Assembly (NCBI RefSeq): GCF_020639365.1
Contig: NZ_JAINUL010000001.1
Location: forward strand, 589,323-653,322
Origin: Streptomyces flavotricini
GTDB taxonomy: Bacteria > Actinomycetota > Actinomycetes > Streptomycetales > Streptomycetaceae
Direction: 5' to 3'
Length of the DNA: 64,000 nt
The notes under the pieces were generated by a model. That model searched no databases. It saw only the letters and a program-made list of their open reading frames with translations, and was not told where the DNA came from. Below are positions 9,113 to 16,353 of this stretch, in pieces; the first letter of the stretch is position 1, and each line of letters begins with the position of its first letter. Both the position numbers and the translations under genes were made by a program.

Positions 9113-10816
9113 TCAGACGCCGTTCACCTCCCGGGCCGCCGGGACCGGGTACACCGAGCCGTCGTACGAGCCCGCGAGGAAGGTGTCCGTCTCCGGCGCG
9201 TAGTGGAGGCTGGAGATGCCGGCGGTGGTCGGCTTGCCGACGTACGGCCAGGCTCCGGTGCGCGTGTCGTAGACGGCGACCGTGCCCCCGTACGAGCCGG
9301 TGGCCACCAGGGCGCCGTCGGCGGAGGCCGCGACGCACTTGACGGAGTGGTCGTGCGGGGTGGGCACGGCCGTCGCACCGTCGCCGTCCCACAGCCGCAG
9401 GACCAGGTCCCGGCTGACGCTGGCGAACCGGCCGCCGGGCAGCGGCGCGCAGCCGTTGGCGATCCGGGTGTGCGCCTCCTCCACGCGGGCGGTCTCCTGA
9501 AGGGTCCGCGTGCTGAACCAGCTGGCCGAGGCGTCCGCGCACACCGCGAAGATCGTGTCGCCGGACACGGCCAGGCCCTTCACGGCGTTGGCGAGCAGCG
9601 GGAGCGTCGCCACGTGCTCGACCACCCCGTCCGCCCGTACGGCGAAGACGAGGCCCTCACCGGTGTAGGCGCCGACGACGACGTGCGGTACGCCGTCGCG
9701 CTCGAAGGCGGCCGCGCAGTTCAGCGGGGAGCGGTGCTGGTGGAGCGTCTCGCCGGTGTCGGCGTCGAAGACCCGGCCCAGCTGGCCGCCGGTGAGCACC
9801 CGGCCGCCCACGGGGACCAGGAAGTTGCACAGGCTGTCCGGACGTCCCCCCTCGACACCGTCGACGCGGACGACGCCCGCGTCCCCGACGGTGTAGGTGC
9901 GCCCGTCCGGCAGGGTGGTGACGGCGTTCACGCACCGCGTGCCCTCCACCAGGTCCAGGTTCCAGGTCGCGGACGCGGTGTCGTACGTCGCGTACGTGGA
10001 GCCGAAGGTGGCGAAGGCGAGCGTGTGGTCGTCGAGGAACGCGCAGGACCGGGCCCAGATCTCCGCGGGGAACTCGGCGGTGTGCAGCGGGCGCAGCCCC
10101 TCGGCCGTGTCCCAGACCCGCAGGGAGCGGTCGTAGCTGAGGCTGACGAGGGCGCCGGTCGCGGAGTTGAGGACGAGGCGCTTGATGCCGGCGTCGTGGG
10201 CCGGGAAGTACTCGGTCTCGCCGTTCTCGATGCGGATGATGGCGCCGTCGTCGTTCCCGGCGAACACGACGCCGCCGCGCGTGATCGCGATGGTGTCCGT
10301 CTCGACACCGTCGAGGTCGATGTCGGCGGTCATCTCACCGGTGGCGAGCGACCAGCGCTTGATCGTCCCGTCGTCGCTGGAGGAGATCAGCTCGCCGGTG
10401 GCGGGCAGCCACTCGACGGAGATCACGTCGGCGGTGTGGCCCTCGAAGCGCCGGAGCACGGCGCCGGAGAAGTCGTACACGCGGACCGTGTGGTCGCGGG
10501 AGGCGGTGGCGACCAGCTCCTGCTCGGGGTGGAAGACGGACATCTCCACGTCGTCCTTCTGGTCCCCCAGGACCGCGCGCAGCCGCAGGTCGGGGACCGA
10601 CCACAGGCGTGCGCTGTAGTCGCTGGAGGAGGTGACGAGCAGCGAGCCGTCCGGACTGAAGGCCACCTGGTTGACCAGATGGTCGTGCACGCCGCGGGCC
10701 AGGGGCGTGTGCCCGGCGGCGTCCCAGAGGATGACCTGGTTGTCGTAGCCGGCGGTGGCCACGTAGCGGTCACCGAAGGTGGCGACCCCGCTGATCGGTC
10801 CCTGGTGCTTGATCAC
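9113..10816 (-). CDS. WD40-repeat protein
   Basis: 567 aa, built throughout from WD40-like blades (VNQVAFSPDGSLLVTSSSDY, ISVEWLPATGELISSSDDGT, CVAASADGALVATGSYGGTV), about 12-14 in all, enough for two seven-bladed propellers. No signal peptide or catalytic domain is seen. The GTG start (10816) overlaps the ribA stop (GTGA), so the two are translationally coupled and probably work together. In toxoflavin clusters a WD-repeat gene (toxC) sits beside a GTP cyclohydrolase II gene (toxB). That parallel is from memory and homology is untested. It may be a scaffold or a non-classical enzyme. Confidence 0.88.
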   Translation of the reverse strand: MIKHQGPISGVATFGDRYVATAGYDNQVILWDAAGHTPLARGVHDHLVNQVAFSPDGSLLVTSSSDYSARLWSVPDLRLRAVLGDQKDDVEMSVFHPEQELVATASRDHTVRVYDFSGAVLRRFEGHTADVISVEWLPATGELISSSDDGTIKRWSLATGEMTADIDLDGVETDTIAITRGGVVFAGNDDGAIIRIENGETEYFPAHDAGIKRLVLNSATGALVSLSYDRSLRVWDTAEGLRPLHTAEFPAEIWARSCAFLDDHTLAFATFGSTYATYDTASATWNLDLVEGTRCVNAVTTLPDGRTYTVGDAGVVRVDGVEGGRPDSLCNFLVPVGGRVLTGGQLGRVFDADTGETLHQHRSPLNCAAAFERDGVPHVVVGAYTGEGLVFAVRADGVVEHVATLPLLANAVKGLAVSGDTIFAVCADASASWFSTRTLQETARVEEAHTRIANGCAPLPGGRFASVSRDLVLRLWDGDGATAVPTPHDHSVKCVAASADGALVATGSYGGTVAVYDTRTGAWPYVGKPTTAGISSLHYAPETDTFLAGSYDGSVYPVPAAREVNGV

Positions 10817-11484
10817 GCGATCATCTCCTTGAGGCTGATGGTGTGCAGCGTCTTGTCGGCCTTGGCCGTGAGGTACGAGATGTTGTGGGGGTTGGCGAAC
10901 ACCCCGGTCCGCACGGTGCTCCGCACGGCGATGCCGTGCCGGGTCAACTGGCCTGACTTGTCGGGGTTGTTCGTGAGCAGATCGACCTCGGTGATCCCGA
11001 GCGTCCGCAGCATCTGCGCCGCGGCCGTGTAATCCCGCAGGTCGTCGCCGAGGCCCAGGGCGCGGTTGGCCTCGTACGTGTCCAGGCCGTCGTCCTGGAG
11101 CCGGTACGCGTCGAGCTTGTTGTACAGGCCGATGCCGCGTCCCTCCTGCCGCAGGTAGAGCAGCACGCCCCCGACACCGTCGATCATCCGCAGGGCCTCG
11201 TGCAGCTGCGGACCGCAGTCGCACCGGGCGGATCCGAAGACGTCGCCGGTCAGGCACTCCGAGTGGAGGCGGACCAGGGGGACGCCGTCGGCCGGGCGGA
11301 CACCGAGTTCGAGGGCCAGGTGCTCCTTGCCGTCGGCCAGGCCGTCGAAGGTCATGACCCGCGCGTCGAGCTGGGGGCCGGGCCCGAAGCTCAGCGGGAC
11401 GCGCACCTCGGAGCGCACCGCGGCACGGGTCCGGAGGGTCCCGAGGTGGGACGTCCTGTGAGATGTTTCGGCAACTTCGTGCAT
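10813..11484 (-). CDS. ribA: GTP cyclohydrolase II
   Basis: 223 aa; the family usually has ~200, so it carries ~20 extra N-terminal residues. It converts GTP to the 2,5-diamino-6-ribosylamino-pyrimidinone phosphate, formate and pyrophosphate. The zinc cysteines are present as C77-x10-C88-x-C90 (HSECLTGDVFGSARCDCG), with the catalytic LLYLRQEGRGIGL segment (Y110), DTYEANRALGLGDD and LLTNNPDK. A clear AGGAGG site precedes ATG 11484. No other riboflavin gene is nearby. Its place between an MFS gene and a WD40 gene points to a specialised pathway that uses a GTP-derived pyrimidine, or a dedicated flavin supply, rather than housekeeping riboflavin synthesis. Confidence 0.93.
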   Translation of the reverse strand: MHEVAETSHRTSHLGTLRTRAAVRSEVRVPLSFGPGPQLDARVMTFDGLADGKEHLALELGVRPADGVPLVRLHSECLTGDVFGSARCDCGPQLHEALRMIDGVGGVLLYLRQEGRGIGLYNKLDAYRLQDDGLDTYEANRALGLGDDLRDYTAAAQMLRTLGITEVDLLTNNPDKSGQLTRHGIAVRSTVRTGVFANPHNISYLTAKADKTLHTISLKEMIA

Positions 11485-11495
11485 GGTGATTCCTC

Positions 11496-12779
11496 CTAGA
11501 CGTTCGATTCGGAGGTGACCGGCGCGGACGGCCGGACCCAGTCTTTGCGGCCGCGCCTCAGGTACCAGAGGGCGGAGCACGCGCCCAGGCCGAGCACGAG
11601 GAACGTCCCCCGTGCTCCGACGGCCTCGGTCAGTGCCGGGGTGACGGCGGGCGAGAGCAGCGCGGCGCCGCCGGTGATGAGCCACATCAGCCCCGAGGCG
11701 CGCCCCAGCACCGGCCCGGGCAGGTACTTGACCCGCATCATCACGACGGTGCTCAGGACGGCGCCTTCGCCGAGCGCGCCGAGCGCGACCGCCGCGAGGA
11801 ACACCGGCCACCACGGCAGGGCCAGCAGCAGCAGCGACAGGCCGCAGGCCGTCATGCCCAGCGTCAGGGAGATCCACGGGCGGATCCGCTTGCGCTGGGC
11901 GACGAGCAGGTTGCCGGCGAGCATGCACGCGTTCATCACGGTGATGACGGCGCTCACGGAGCGGTCGGAGAGGTGCCAGGTGTGGCCGAGCGAGTAGACG
12001 ACCAGGGCTTCGAAGCCCGCACCGCAGGTGACGGCGAGCACCACCTGCACGATGAGCATGTCGCGGACACGGCGGTCCACGACGATCGCGTTCCACCCCT
12101 CGGAGAGCTTCCAGTTGCGGCCCGTGCCGGGCCCGCCCGGCTGGACGCGGGGCGGGTGCACCCCCATCGCCCAGACCGCGATCGGCGCGAAGAAGGTGGC
12201 CAGGTTGAGCCACAGCAGACCCTCGTAGCCCAGGAAGGGCAGACAGAGGGAGAAGACCACGGGGCCGATGAGGGTGGCGGCGAAGAAGAGGCTGTTCAGC
12301 GTCCCTCGCGCGCGCACCGGGCAGTCGGGGAACATCCCCGGCACTCCGGTCATCCAGCCCGTCCGGTACGCGGCTCCGCCGATCGCGACGAGCAGCGCGC
12401 AGACGAAGAGCGAGGCCGGGGTGGGCCTGCCCGCGTGCAGGACGAGGTTCATGACCAGGGCGGCGGCGGCCTGCAGCAGCAGACCGGGTACGACCAGGGC
12501 CCGCGGCCCCCAGCGGTCGGCCACCCAGCCCAGGGAGGGTGCGAGGAGCATGCCGACGGGGACCGCGGCGGCCAGCAGAGTCATGATGGCGAGCGAGCCG
12601 GTCAGCCGGTAGGCGAGCAACGGCAGGGCCGTCGCGTACATCGCCTCGCCGATGTTGTTGATCGCGTTTCCCGCAGCGAACACCCTGAACCGCGGGTTCT
12701 GGAAGGGCGAGGGTTCGACCACCGCGTCCGAACCGGGGGCGGGGCCGGCCTTGGGCGTGGTGGCCGCGGGAGCGCTCAT
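11496..12779 (-). CDS. MFS transporter, probable exporter of the cluster product
   Basis: 427 aa with ~12 hydrophobic segments and a cytosolic Pro/Ala-rich N-terminus. The family looks like MFS_3/enterobactin-exporter-like proteins (LGWVADRWGPRALVVPGLLL in loop 2-3, where the family has its charged G-x-x-x-D-R motif). ATG 12779 overlaps the propeller stop (ATGA) and the gene ends 11 bases before ribA, so it is part of the same operon. Export of the peptides or of the GTP-derived product is a reasonable inference; import is not excluded. Confidence 0.85.
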   Translation of the reverse strand: MSAPAATTPKAGPAPGSDAVVEPSPFQNPRFRVFAAGNAINNIGEAMYATALPLLAYRLTGSLAIMTLLAAAVPVGMLLAPSLGWVADRWGPRALVVPGLLLQAAAALVMNLVLHAGRPTPASLFVCALLVAIGGAAYRTGWMTGVPGMFPDCPVRARGTLNSLFFAATLIGPVVFSLCLPFLGYEGLLWLNLATFFAPIAVWAMGVHPPRVQPGGPGTGRNWKLSEGWNAIVVDRRVRDMLIVQVVLAVTCGAGFEALVVYSLGHTWHLSDRSVSAVITVMNACMLAGNLLVAQRKRIRPWISLTLGMTACGLSLLLLALPWWPVFLAAVALGALGEGAVLSTVVMMRVKYLPGPVLGRASGLMWLITGGAALLSPAVTPALTEAVGARGTFLVLGLGACSALWYLRRGRKDWVRPSAPVTSESNV

Positions 12780-14674
12780 CGTGTGCCGGCGTTCGGGTAG
12801 TCGCCGGTGGAGGTGGGCAGCCACAGGTCGCGCACGGCGGTCAGGACGCTGTCCTTGCGTTCGCGGTCGAGGCGGTAGAGCCGGAGGTATCCGCCGCGGC
12901 CGCCGATGACGACGTACGTGGCGCCGCCCTGGCCGCGCAGCAGGGCGATGCCCTTGGGGAAGTCGGGCAGGTCCTCGTGGAGCCCGAGCAGTTCACCGGT
13001 TTCGTGGTCGTACGCCGCGACCTGGAGGCCGTACGTGATCGCGACGAGGACGCCGTCGGCCACGACGGAGTTCTCGCAGGTGTTGTCGAGCAGTTCGGTG
13101 AAGCGCTGGCCGAGCTTGGGCTCGCCGACCTCGAACTCCTTGATGCCGCCGCCACCGGTGGCGTGTACCCGGTTGCCCTCGACCAGGAGGCGCTTGGGGT
13201 AGCCGCCGAGTTCGGTGGTCCACGTGGCCTCCCCCTCGGCGGAGTAGGCGGCCATCACCCCGTTGCGGGTGGCGATGAGCCGGCTGCCGTCCTCCAGGTA
13301 GGCGCTCGCCCAGGCGCTGGCGGGCAGGTCGTCGATCCGGGACAGCTCCTCCCCGGTCGCCGCGTCGAGTTCGATCGCGCCGGCGTTGCAGGCGACGAGC
13401 AGTCGGCTGCCGTCGGGGGACCGGCTGAGCGTGTGCGAGACGGCGGGCATCTGCCGCTCCCACACCACGTGGCCCGCGCCGGAGACGCGGCGTACGGTCC
13501 CCGGCCAGAAGACTCCCGCCCAGCCGTCGTCGAGGGTGACGAGGCGGCGGGTGAAGCCGAGGCCCGAGAACTCCTGTCCGGCCAGGACGAGCGCCGGGTG
13601 GCCCGGGAGCTGCTCGACCAGGCGCAGCAGGGCGGTGCCGTCGTCGGTCGCGGCCAACAGGGCGCCGTCGTCGCCCGGGACGGGCTGGAGGTCCCAGACG
13701 CACTGGCGACCGTAGCCGAGCCGGGCGCGTACGGTGCCGTCCGCCGTCAGAGCGGTGACCTCGCCGTCCTGGGTGAGGGTGTAGACGTCGCCGTACTCGT
13801 CGACCGTGATGTCGATGATCTGGTGGCTGAAGCCGCCCACCCGCTTGGCCACGCGCAGCTCGGGGTCGGTGTTGTCGAAGATCAGCAGCTCGCCGTCGAA
13901 GCCGCCGGTGTAGACGGAGGTGAAGTCGGGCGAGAAGACGAGGCCTTCGACGTCGTTGCGCGCGTAGTCGAAGCGTTCGCCGACGGTGCCGTCGAGACCC
14001 ACCGTGATCACGCCGTTGGCGATGTTGTGGGTCTCGTCGATGCCCGCGTCGCCGAGGGCCCAGAGGCGGTTGTGCCGGGCGTCGTAGACGACCCGGTGGA
14101 CGTTGGACGTGTCGACCTGGACGACCGTCGGGAAGGAGAGCTCCGGCAGCGAGCCGAGGTGGATGCGGCCGGAGCGGTCGGAGACGGCGTGCACTCCGGG
14201 GGCGTCGGTGCAGAACCATTCGAGCATGTCGTAGCCGTGCGGCCACTCGGTGATCCGCTCGACGGTGAAGGTCTCCAGGTCGATGACGACCACCTGGAAG
14301 TACCCGTTGTTCGTGTAGAGCTTGCCGTCCCAGACGCCGATGCCACGGAGCATGGTGGGGGCGGGCTGCTCACCCTCGAGGAGCAGCGAGGCGTCGGCGG
14401 TCGCGGCGGCGTCGAGGCGGTCGGAGAGCCGCAGGGTGTCGGCGTGCCAGCGGGAGATCGTGCCCGTCTTGTCGCGCGTGACGATCCAGTCGTCGACGAA
14501 GGTGACCGCATAGATCGGGTCACCGGCGGGGTCCTGCGACGGGGCGGAGGAATTGGACGAACTCAGGACGTTGAGATCGCGGTCGAGCCAGTGCAGACCC
14601 CCACGGGCGTCAGCGCCCAGGAGGCCCCGGCCGGGACTGTTCACGATACGGGTCAGGCGCTCCAGGTTCGCCAT
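12776..14674 (-). CDS. beta-propeller (WD40/YVTN-like) protein of the peptide cluster
   Basis: 632 aa. It consists of repeated four-strand-like units with Gly/Asp turns (GGLHWLDRDLNVL, VYTGGFDGELLIFDNTDPEL, VTALTADGTVRARLGYGRQC) and probably forms two propellers. No signal peptide. A few Cys and His residues (EWFCTDAPGVH, VACNAGAIEL, DNTCENSV) could be functional. It is distinct from the shorter WD40 protein four genes on. An AGGGGG site precedes ATG 14674. It lies directly downstream of the five micro-genes across a strong hairpin and overlaps the MFS start by 4 nt. Function unknown; being first after the peptides makes it a candidate peptide-handling protein. Confidence 0.85.
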   Translation of the reverse strand: MANLERLTRIVNSPGRGLLGADARGGLHWLDRDLNVLSSSNSSAPSQDPAGDPIYAVTFVDDWIVTRDKTGTISRWHADTLRLSDRLDAAATADASLLLEGEQPAPTMLRGIGVWDGKLYTNNGYFQVVVIDLETFTVERITEWPHGYDMLEWFCTDAPGVHAVSDRSGRIHLGSLPELSFPTVVQVDTSNVHRVVYDARHNRLWALGDAGIDETHNIANGVITVGLDGTVGERFDYARNDVEGLVFSPDFTSVYTGGFDGELLIFDNTDPELRVAKRVGGFSHQIIDITVDEYGDVYTLTQDGEVTALTADGTVRARLGYGRQCVWDLQPVPGDDGALLAATDDGTALLRLVEQLPGHPALVLAGQEFSGLGFTRRLVTLDDGWAGVFWPGTVRRVSGAGHVVWERQMPAVSHTLSRSPDGSRLLVACNAGAIELDAATGEELSRIDDLPASAWASAYLEDGSRLIATRNGVMAAYSAEGEATWTTELGGYPKRLLVEGNRVHATGGGGIKEFEVGEPKLGQRFTELLDNTCENSVVADGVLVAITYGLQVAAYDHETGELLGLHEDLPDFPKGIALLRGQGGATYVVIGGRGGYLRLYRLDRERKDSVLTAVRDLWLPTSTGDYPNAGTR

Positions 14675-14692
14675 GGAAATACCCCCTGTTGG

Positions 14693-14745
14693 TTGAATCG
14701 GTTCAATGGGACAGCCCCCGGGGAAAGCGGTTCGCTTTCCCCGGG
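14693..14745 (-). promoter_or_regulatory. two hairpins between the micro-genes and the propeller gene
   Basis: The larger hairpin is a perfect 13-bp inverted repeat with a GTT loop (14717-14729 pairs with 14733-14745, CCCGGGGAAAGCG arm). The smaller, TTGAA-TCGG-TTCAA (14693-14706), sits just before the propeller ribosome-binding site. Neither is followed by a U-run. Such an element inside an operon can attenuate read-through or protect processed RNA ends, so the peptides would be made in large excess over the proteins. A third small hairpin (GATGCGGA-T-TCCGCATC, 14782-14798) abuts the last micro-gene stop. Confidence 0.6.
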
Positions 14746-14796
14746 AGACAGGTGCCCGAGGGGGTGGACCCCCTCAGCTGAGATGCGGATTCCGCA

Positions 14797-14838
14797 TCAG
14801 ATGTCGTGACGGACGACACGGCGGACGATCTTCTTCAT
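14797..14838 (-). CDS. micro-gene 5: cationic 13-aa peptide
   Basis: Encodes MKKIVRRVVRHDI. ATG 14838 is preceded at normal spacing by GGAGGAGGTGAT, almost the full anti-Shine-Dalgarno complement. Apart from its start codon (ATG, not GTG) the coding sequence is identical to micro-gene 1, which suggests recent duplication or gene conversion. Basic and hydrophobic pairs alternate every two residues, giving an amphipathic helix if folded. No Cys, Trp or Tyr is present. It is the copy closest to the propeller gene. Confidence 0.8.
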   Translation of the reverse strand: MKKIVRRVVRHDI

Positions 14839-14904
14839 GCAATCACCTCCTCCTGCGGGTGGGATATCGGGACAGGAATCCCGGGAGGTCCGGCCCCGGA
14901 GGGC

Positions 14905-14949
14905 TCAGATCTCGTTACGGGTGACACGACGGACGATGCCCTTGGTCAT
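14905..14949 (-). CDS. micro-gene 4: cationic 14-aa peptide
   Basis: Encodes MTKGIVRRVTRNEI. A GGGGGAGGTGA site lies just upstream of ATG 14949. It is the most divergent copy at the N-terminus (T and G replace K and nothing) but keeps the I-V-R-R-V core, the following Arg and the terminal Ile. Arg codons differ from the other copies (CGT-CGT against CGC-CGT), so conservation is at the protein level. Confidence 0.77.
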   Translation of the reverse strand: MTKGIVRRVTRNEI

Positions 14950-15010
14950 GAAAGTCACCTCCCCCGCTGCGCGATGCCGGGAATGATCCGACTGTCCCGG
15001 AAGACACGTC

Positions 15011-15052
15011 TCAGATCTTGTTGCGGGACACGCGGCGGACGACCTTCTTCAC
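15011..15052 (-). CDS. micro-gene 3: cationic 13-aa peptide
   Basis: Encodes MKKVVRRVSRNKI from a GTG start at 15052. The ribosome-binding site (AAGGTGGTGG) is weaker than for the other copies. It is the most basic family member. The spacing to its neighbours is 58 nt on either side (micro-genes 2 and 4), matching the regular pattern of the array. Confidence 0.75.
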   Translation of the reverse strand: MKKVVRRVSRNKI

Positions 15053-15110
15053 AGCAACCACCACCTTCGCTATGACACCGGCGGAAGCAATCGGCCCGAA
15101 CCGGAAGGGC

Positions 15111-15155
15111 TCAGATCCTGCTGTTGATGACACGACGGACGACGTTCTTCTTCAT
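15111..15155 (-). CDS. micro-gene 2: cationic 14-aa peptide
   Basis: Encodes MKKNVVRRVINSRI. A GGAGGAGGTGAATTCC leader precedes ATG 15155. Compared with copies 1 and 5 it has an Asn insertion after MKK, and N-S-R replaces R-H-D near the end. The V-V-R-R-V core and C-terminal Ile are kept. Confidence 0.77.
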   Translation of the reverse strand: MKKNVVRRVINSRI

Positions 15156-15197
15156 GGAATTCACCTCCTCCGCAATGCGAGGGGCGGAACCGGAGAA

Positions 15198-15239
15198 TCA
15201 GATGTCGTGACGGACGACACGGCGGACGATCTTCTTCAC
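15198..15239 (-). CDS. micro-gene 1: cationic 13-aa peptide
   Basis: Encodes MKKIVRRVVRHDI from a GTG start at 15239. The leader AAGGAGGTGATTGC is a near-complete complement of the 16S rRNA 3' end with ideal spacing, so high translation is expected. It is the first of the array, 100 nt downstream of the FMN reductase stop. An in-frame upstream extension exists, but it is antisense to the reductase's own coding strand usage and has no better start. The short form is therefore preferred. Confidence 0.8.
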   Translation of the reverse strand: MKKIVRRVVRHDI

Positions 15240-15339
15240 GCAATCACCTCCTTCCGGTGGCGGGTCATTGCCGTGCCCGGCTCGAGACCGCTGCCTCGAC
15301 GGGCAAGTCTGTGGGTGTGCACGAGGGGGCCCGGCGGCT

Positions 15340-15915
15340 CTAGGCGGCGACGGGGAGCCGGTGGCGGCCCCGTACCGCGGCGACGGTGGCCTCGACGAGG
15401 CCTTGGAGCTCCGCCACCACCGAGGGTTCGGTGATGGTCCCGTCACGGCCGACCAGGAATTCGGCATTGCCGATGGCCACCCGCGCATGGTCGATCAGTA
15501 CGGCGCCGCACCTTTCGAGGACCCTGCGCGTGTCGGGCTGCGCATCGGCGCCGCCGTACCTCCCCGGGGAAGCGGTGAGGAGCGCGACGGGTTTTCCGGA
15601 GAGCGAACTCGCCTTCCACGGCCGGGAGAGCCAGTCGAGGGCATTCTTCAACGTCCCTGTCATGGCGCCGTTGTAGGACGGTGTACTGATGATCGCGGCA
15701 TCGGATGCGATGAGCAGCTCGCGTGCGGCACTCACCGCTGCCGGGCCGGGACCCACGTCCAGATCCTCGTCGTAGTGGGGAAGGTCGGCGACCCTGATCT
15801 CCGTGATGTGGAATTCACCGTCGTACCGGTCGAGAATGCCCCGGATGGTGGCGAGAGCAGCGCTGTTCACCGAGTGCCGGCGCAGACTTCCCGACACGAG
15901 AACGATCCTGGCCAT
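15340..15915 (-). CDS. NAD(P)H-dependent FMN reductase
   Basis: 191 aa, normal for the flavodoxin-like FMN_red family, which reduces FMN with NAD(P)H. The N-terminal phosphate-binding GSLRRHSVNSAAL (residues 9-21) and the family hallmark STPSYNGAMTGTLKNALDWL are intact. No export signal. AGGGAG precedes ATG 15915. It is on the same strand as the micro-genes with a 100-nt gap, so it may head the same transcript. With ribA downstream, the locus joins GTP-derived pyrimidine or flavin synthesis with flavin reduction. The linkage is suggestive rather than proven. Confidence 0.87.
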   Translation of the reverse strand: MARIVLVSGSLRRHSVNSAALATIRGILDRYDGEFHITEIRVADLPHYDEDLDVGPGPAAVSAARELLIASDAAIISTPSYNGAMTGTLKNALDWLSRPWKASSLSGKPVALLTASPGRYGGADAQPDTRRVLERCGAVLIDHARVAIGNAEFLVGRDGTITEPSVVAELQGLVEATVAAVRGRHRLPVAA

Positions 15916-16353
15916 ACCCCAACTCCCTACCGATCAGCGACCCTCCGTCTCCTTGGCGGTTGGCCTTCCTCGTAGGAATGAGATTGCCTTCTGGAGTTCA
16001 TTGGCGAGAACTCTCCTTTCAGGCTGAATCAAGTCGGGGCCGAATCGGCCGCGGAATCCACCCTTCCCGCCGGGGCGGCGGCGGGTGGGGAATACGTCCG
16101 ACCTGGCGCGCCGCAGAGGGCGAGCGGGCCTGAATCCGACCGGGGAACCCGGGGCGATGGCCGGCCGACGACGGGCGCCTTTGAGCCTCGGCGCCGTTCG
16201 GCGAGGTGCCCGATCCGGGCGATGGATGTGCGTACCCGACCGGCCGGACGAGGCCGTGCGGGGGCGCCGGGACCGGATGTCCTCCGCAGTCCGCCGCACC
16301 CTTGATGTAATAATCACTCAAAGAGTTCAGTCATTACCCACGAGGGGGAAGTC
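15916..16353. other. intergenic region, divergent promoters
   Basis: 438 bases between the divergent FMN reductase and GNAT genes. I see no credible gene. An Arg/Pro-rich open frame on the minus strand has unlikely composition and no ribosome-binding site. The relatively AT-rich stretch at 15950-16020 may hold the promoter for the minus-strand operon, and TAATAATCACTC near 16310 the promoter for the GNAT gene. Confidence 0.5.

Noticed and set aside
8681..11032. Long plus-strand open frame across the WD40 gene
   Set aside because: It is antisense to a well-formed WD40 protein and has low-complexity composition.
10813..11484. Housekeeping riboflavin operon
   Set aside because: No ribD, ribE or ribH and no FMN riboswitch is seen; ribA is coupled to MFS and WD40 genes instead.
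12977..14809. Long plus-strand open frame antisense to the 632-aa propeller
   Set aside because: Same reason: composition dominated by Gly, Val, Arg and Glu, no recognisable domain.
14797..15239. Micro-genes as transcription-attenuation leader peptides
   Set aside because: Five copies with conserved sequence and separate strong ribosome-binding sites do not fit an attenuator, and no run of one regulatory amino acid is present.
15198..15488. A longer 96-aa version of micro-gene 1
   Set aside because: The extension reads antisense-style across the reductase C-terminus with poor composition; the short form has an ideal ribosome-binding site.
15934..16317. Arg/Pro-rich open frame upstream of the FMN reductase
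   Set aside because: No ribosome-binding site, unlikely amino-acid composition, and it overlaps the expected promoter region.
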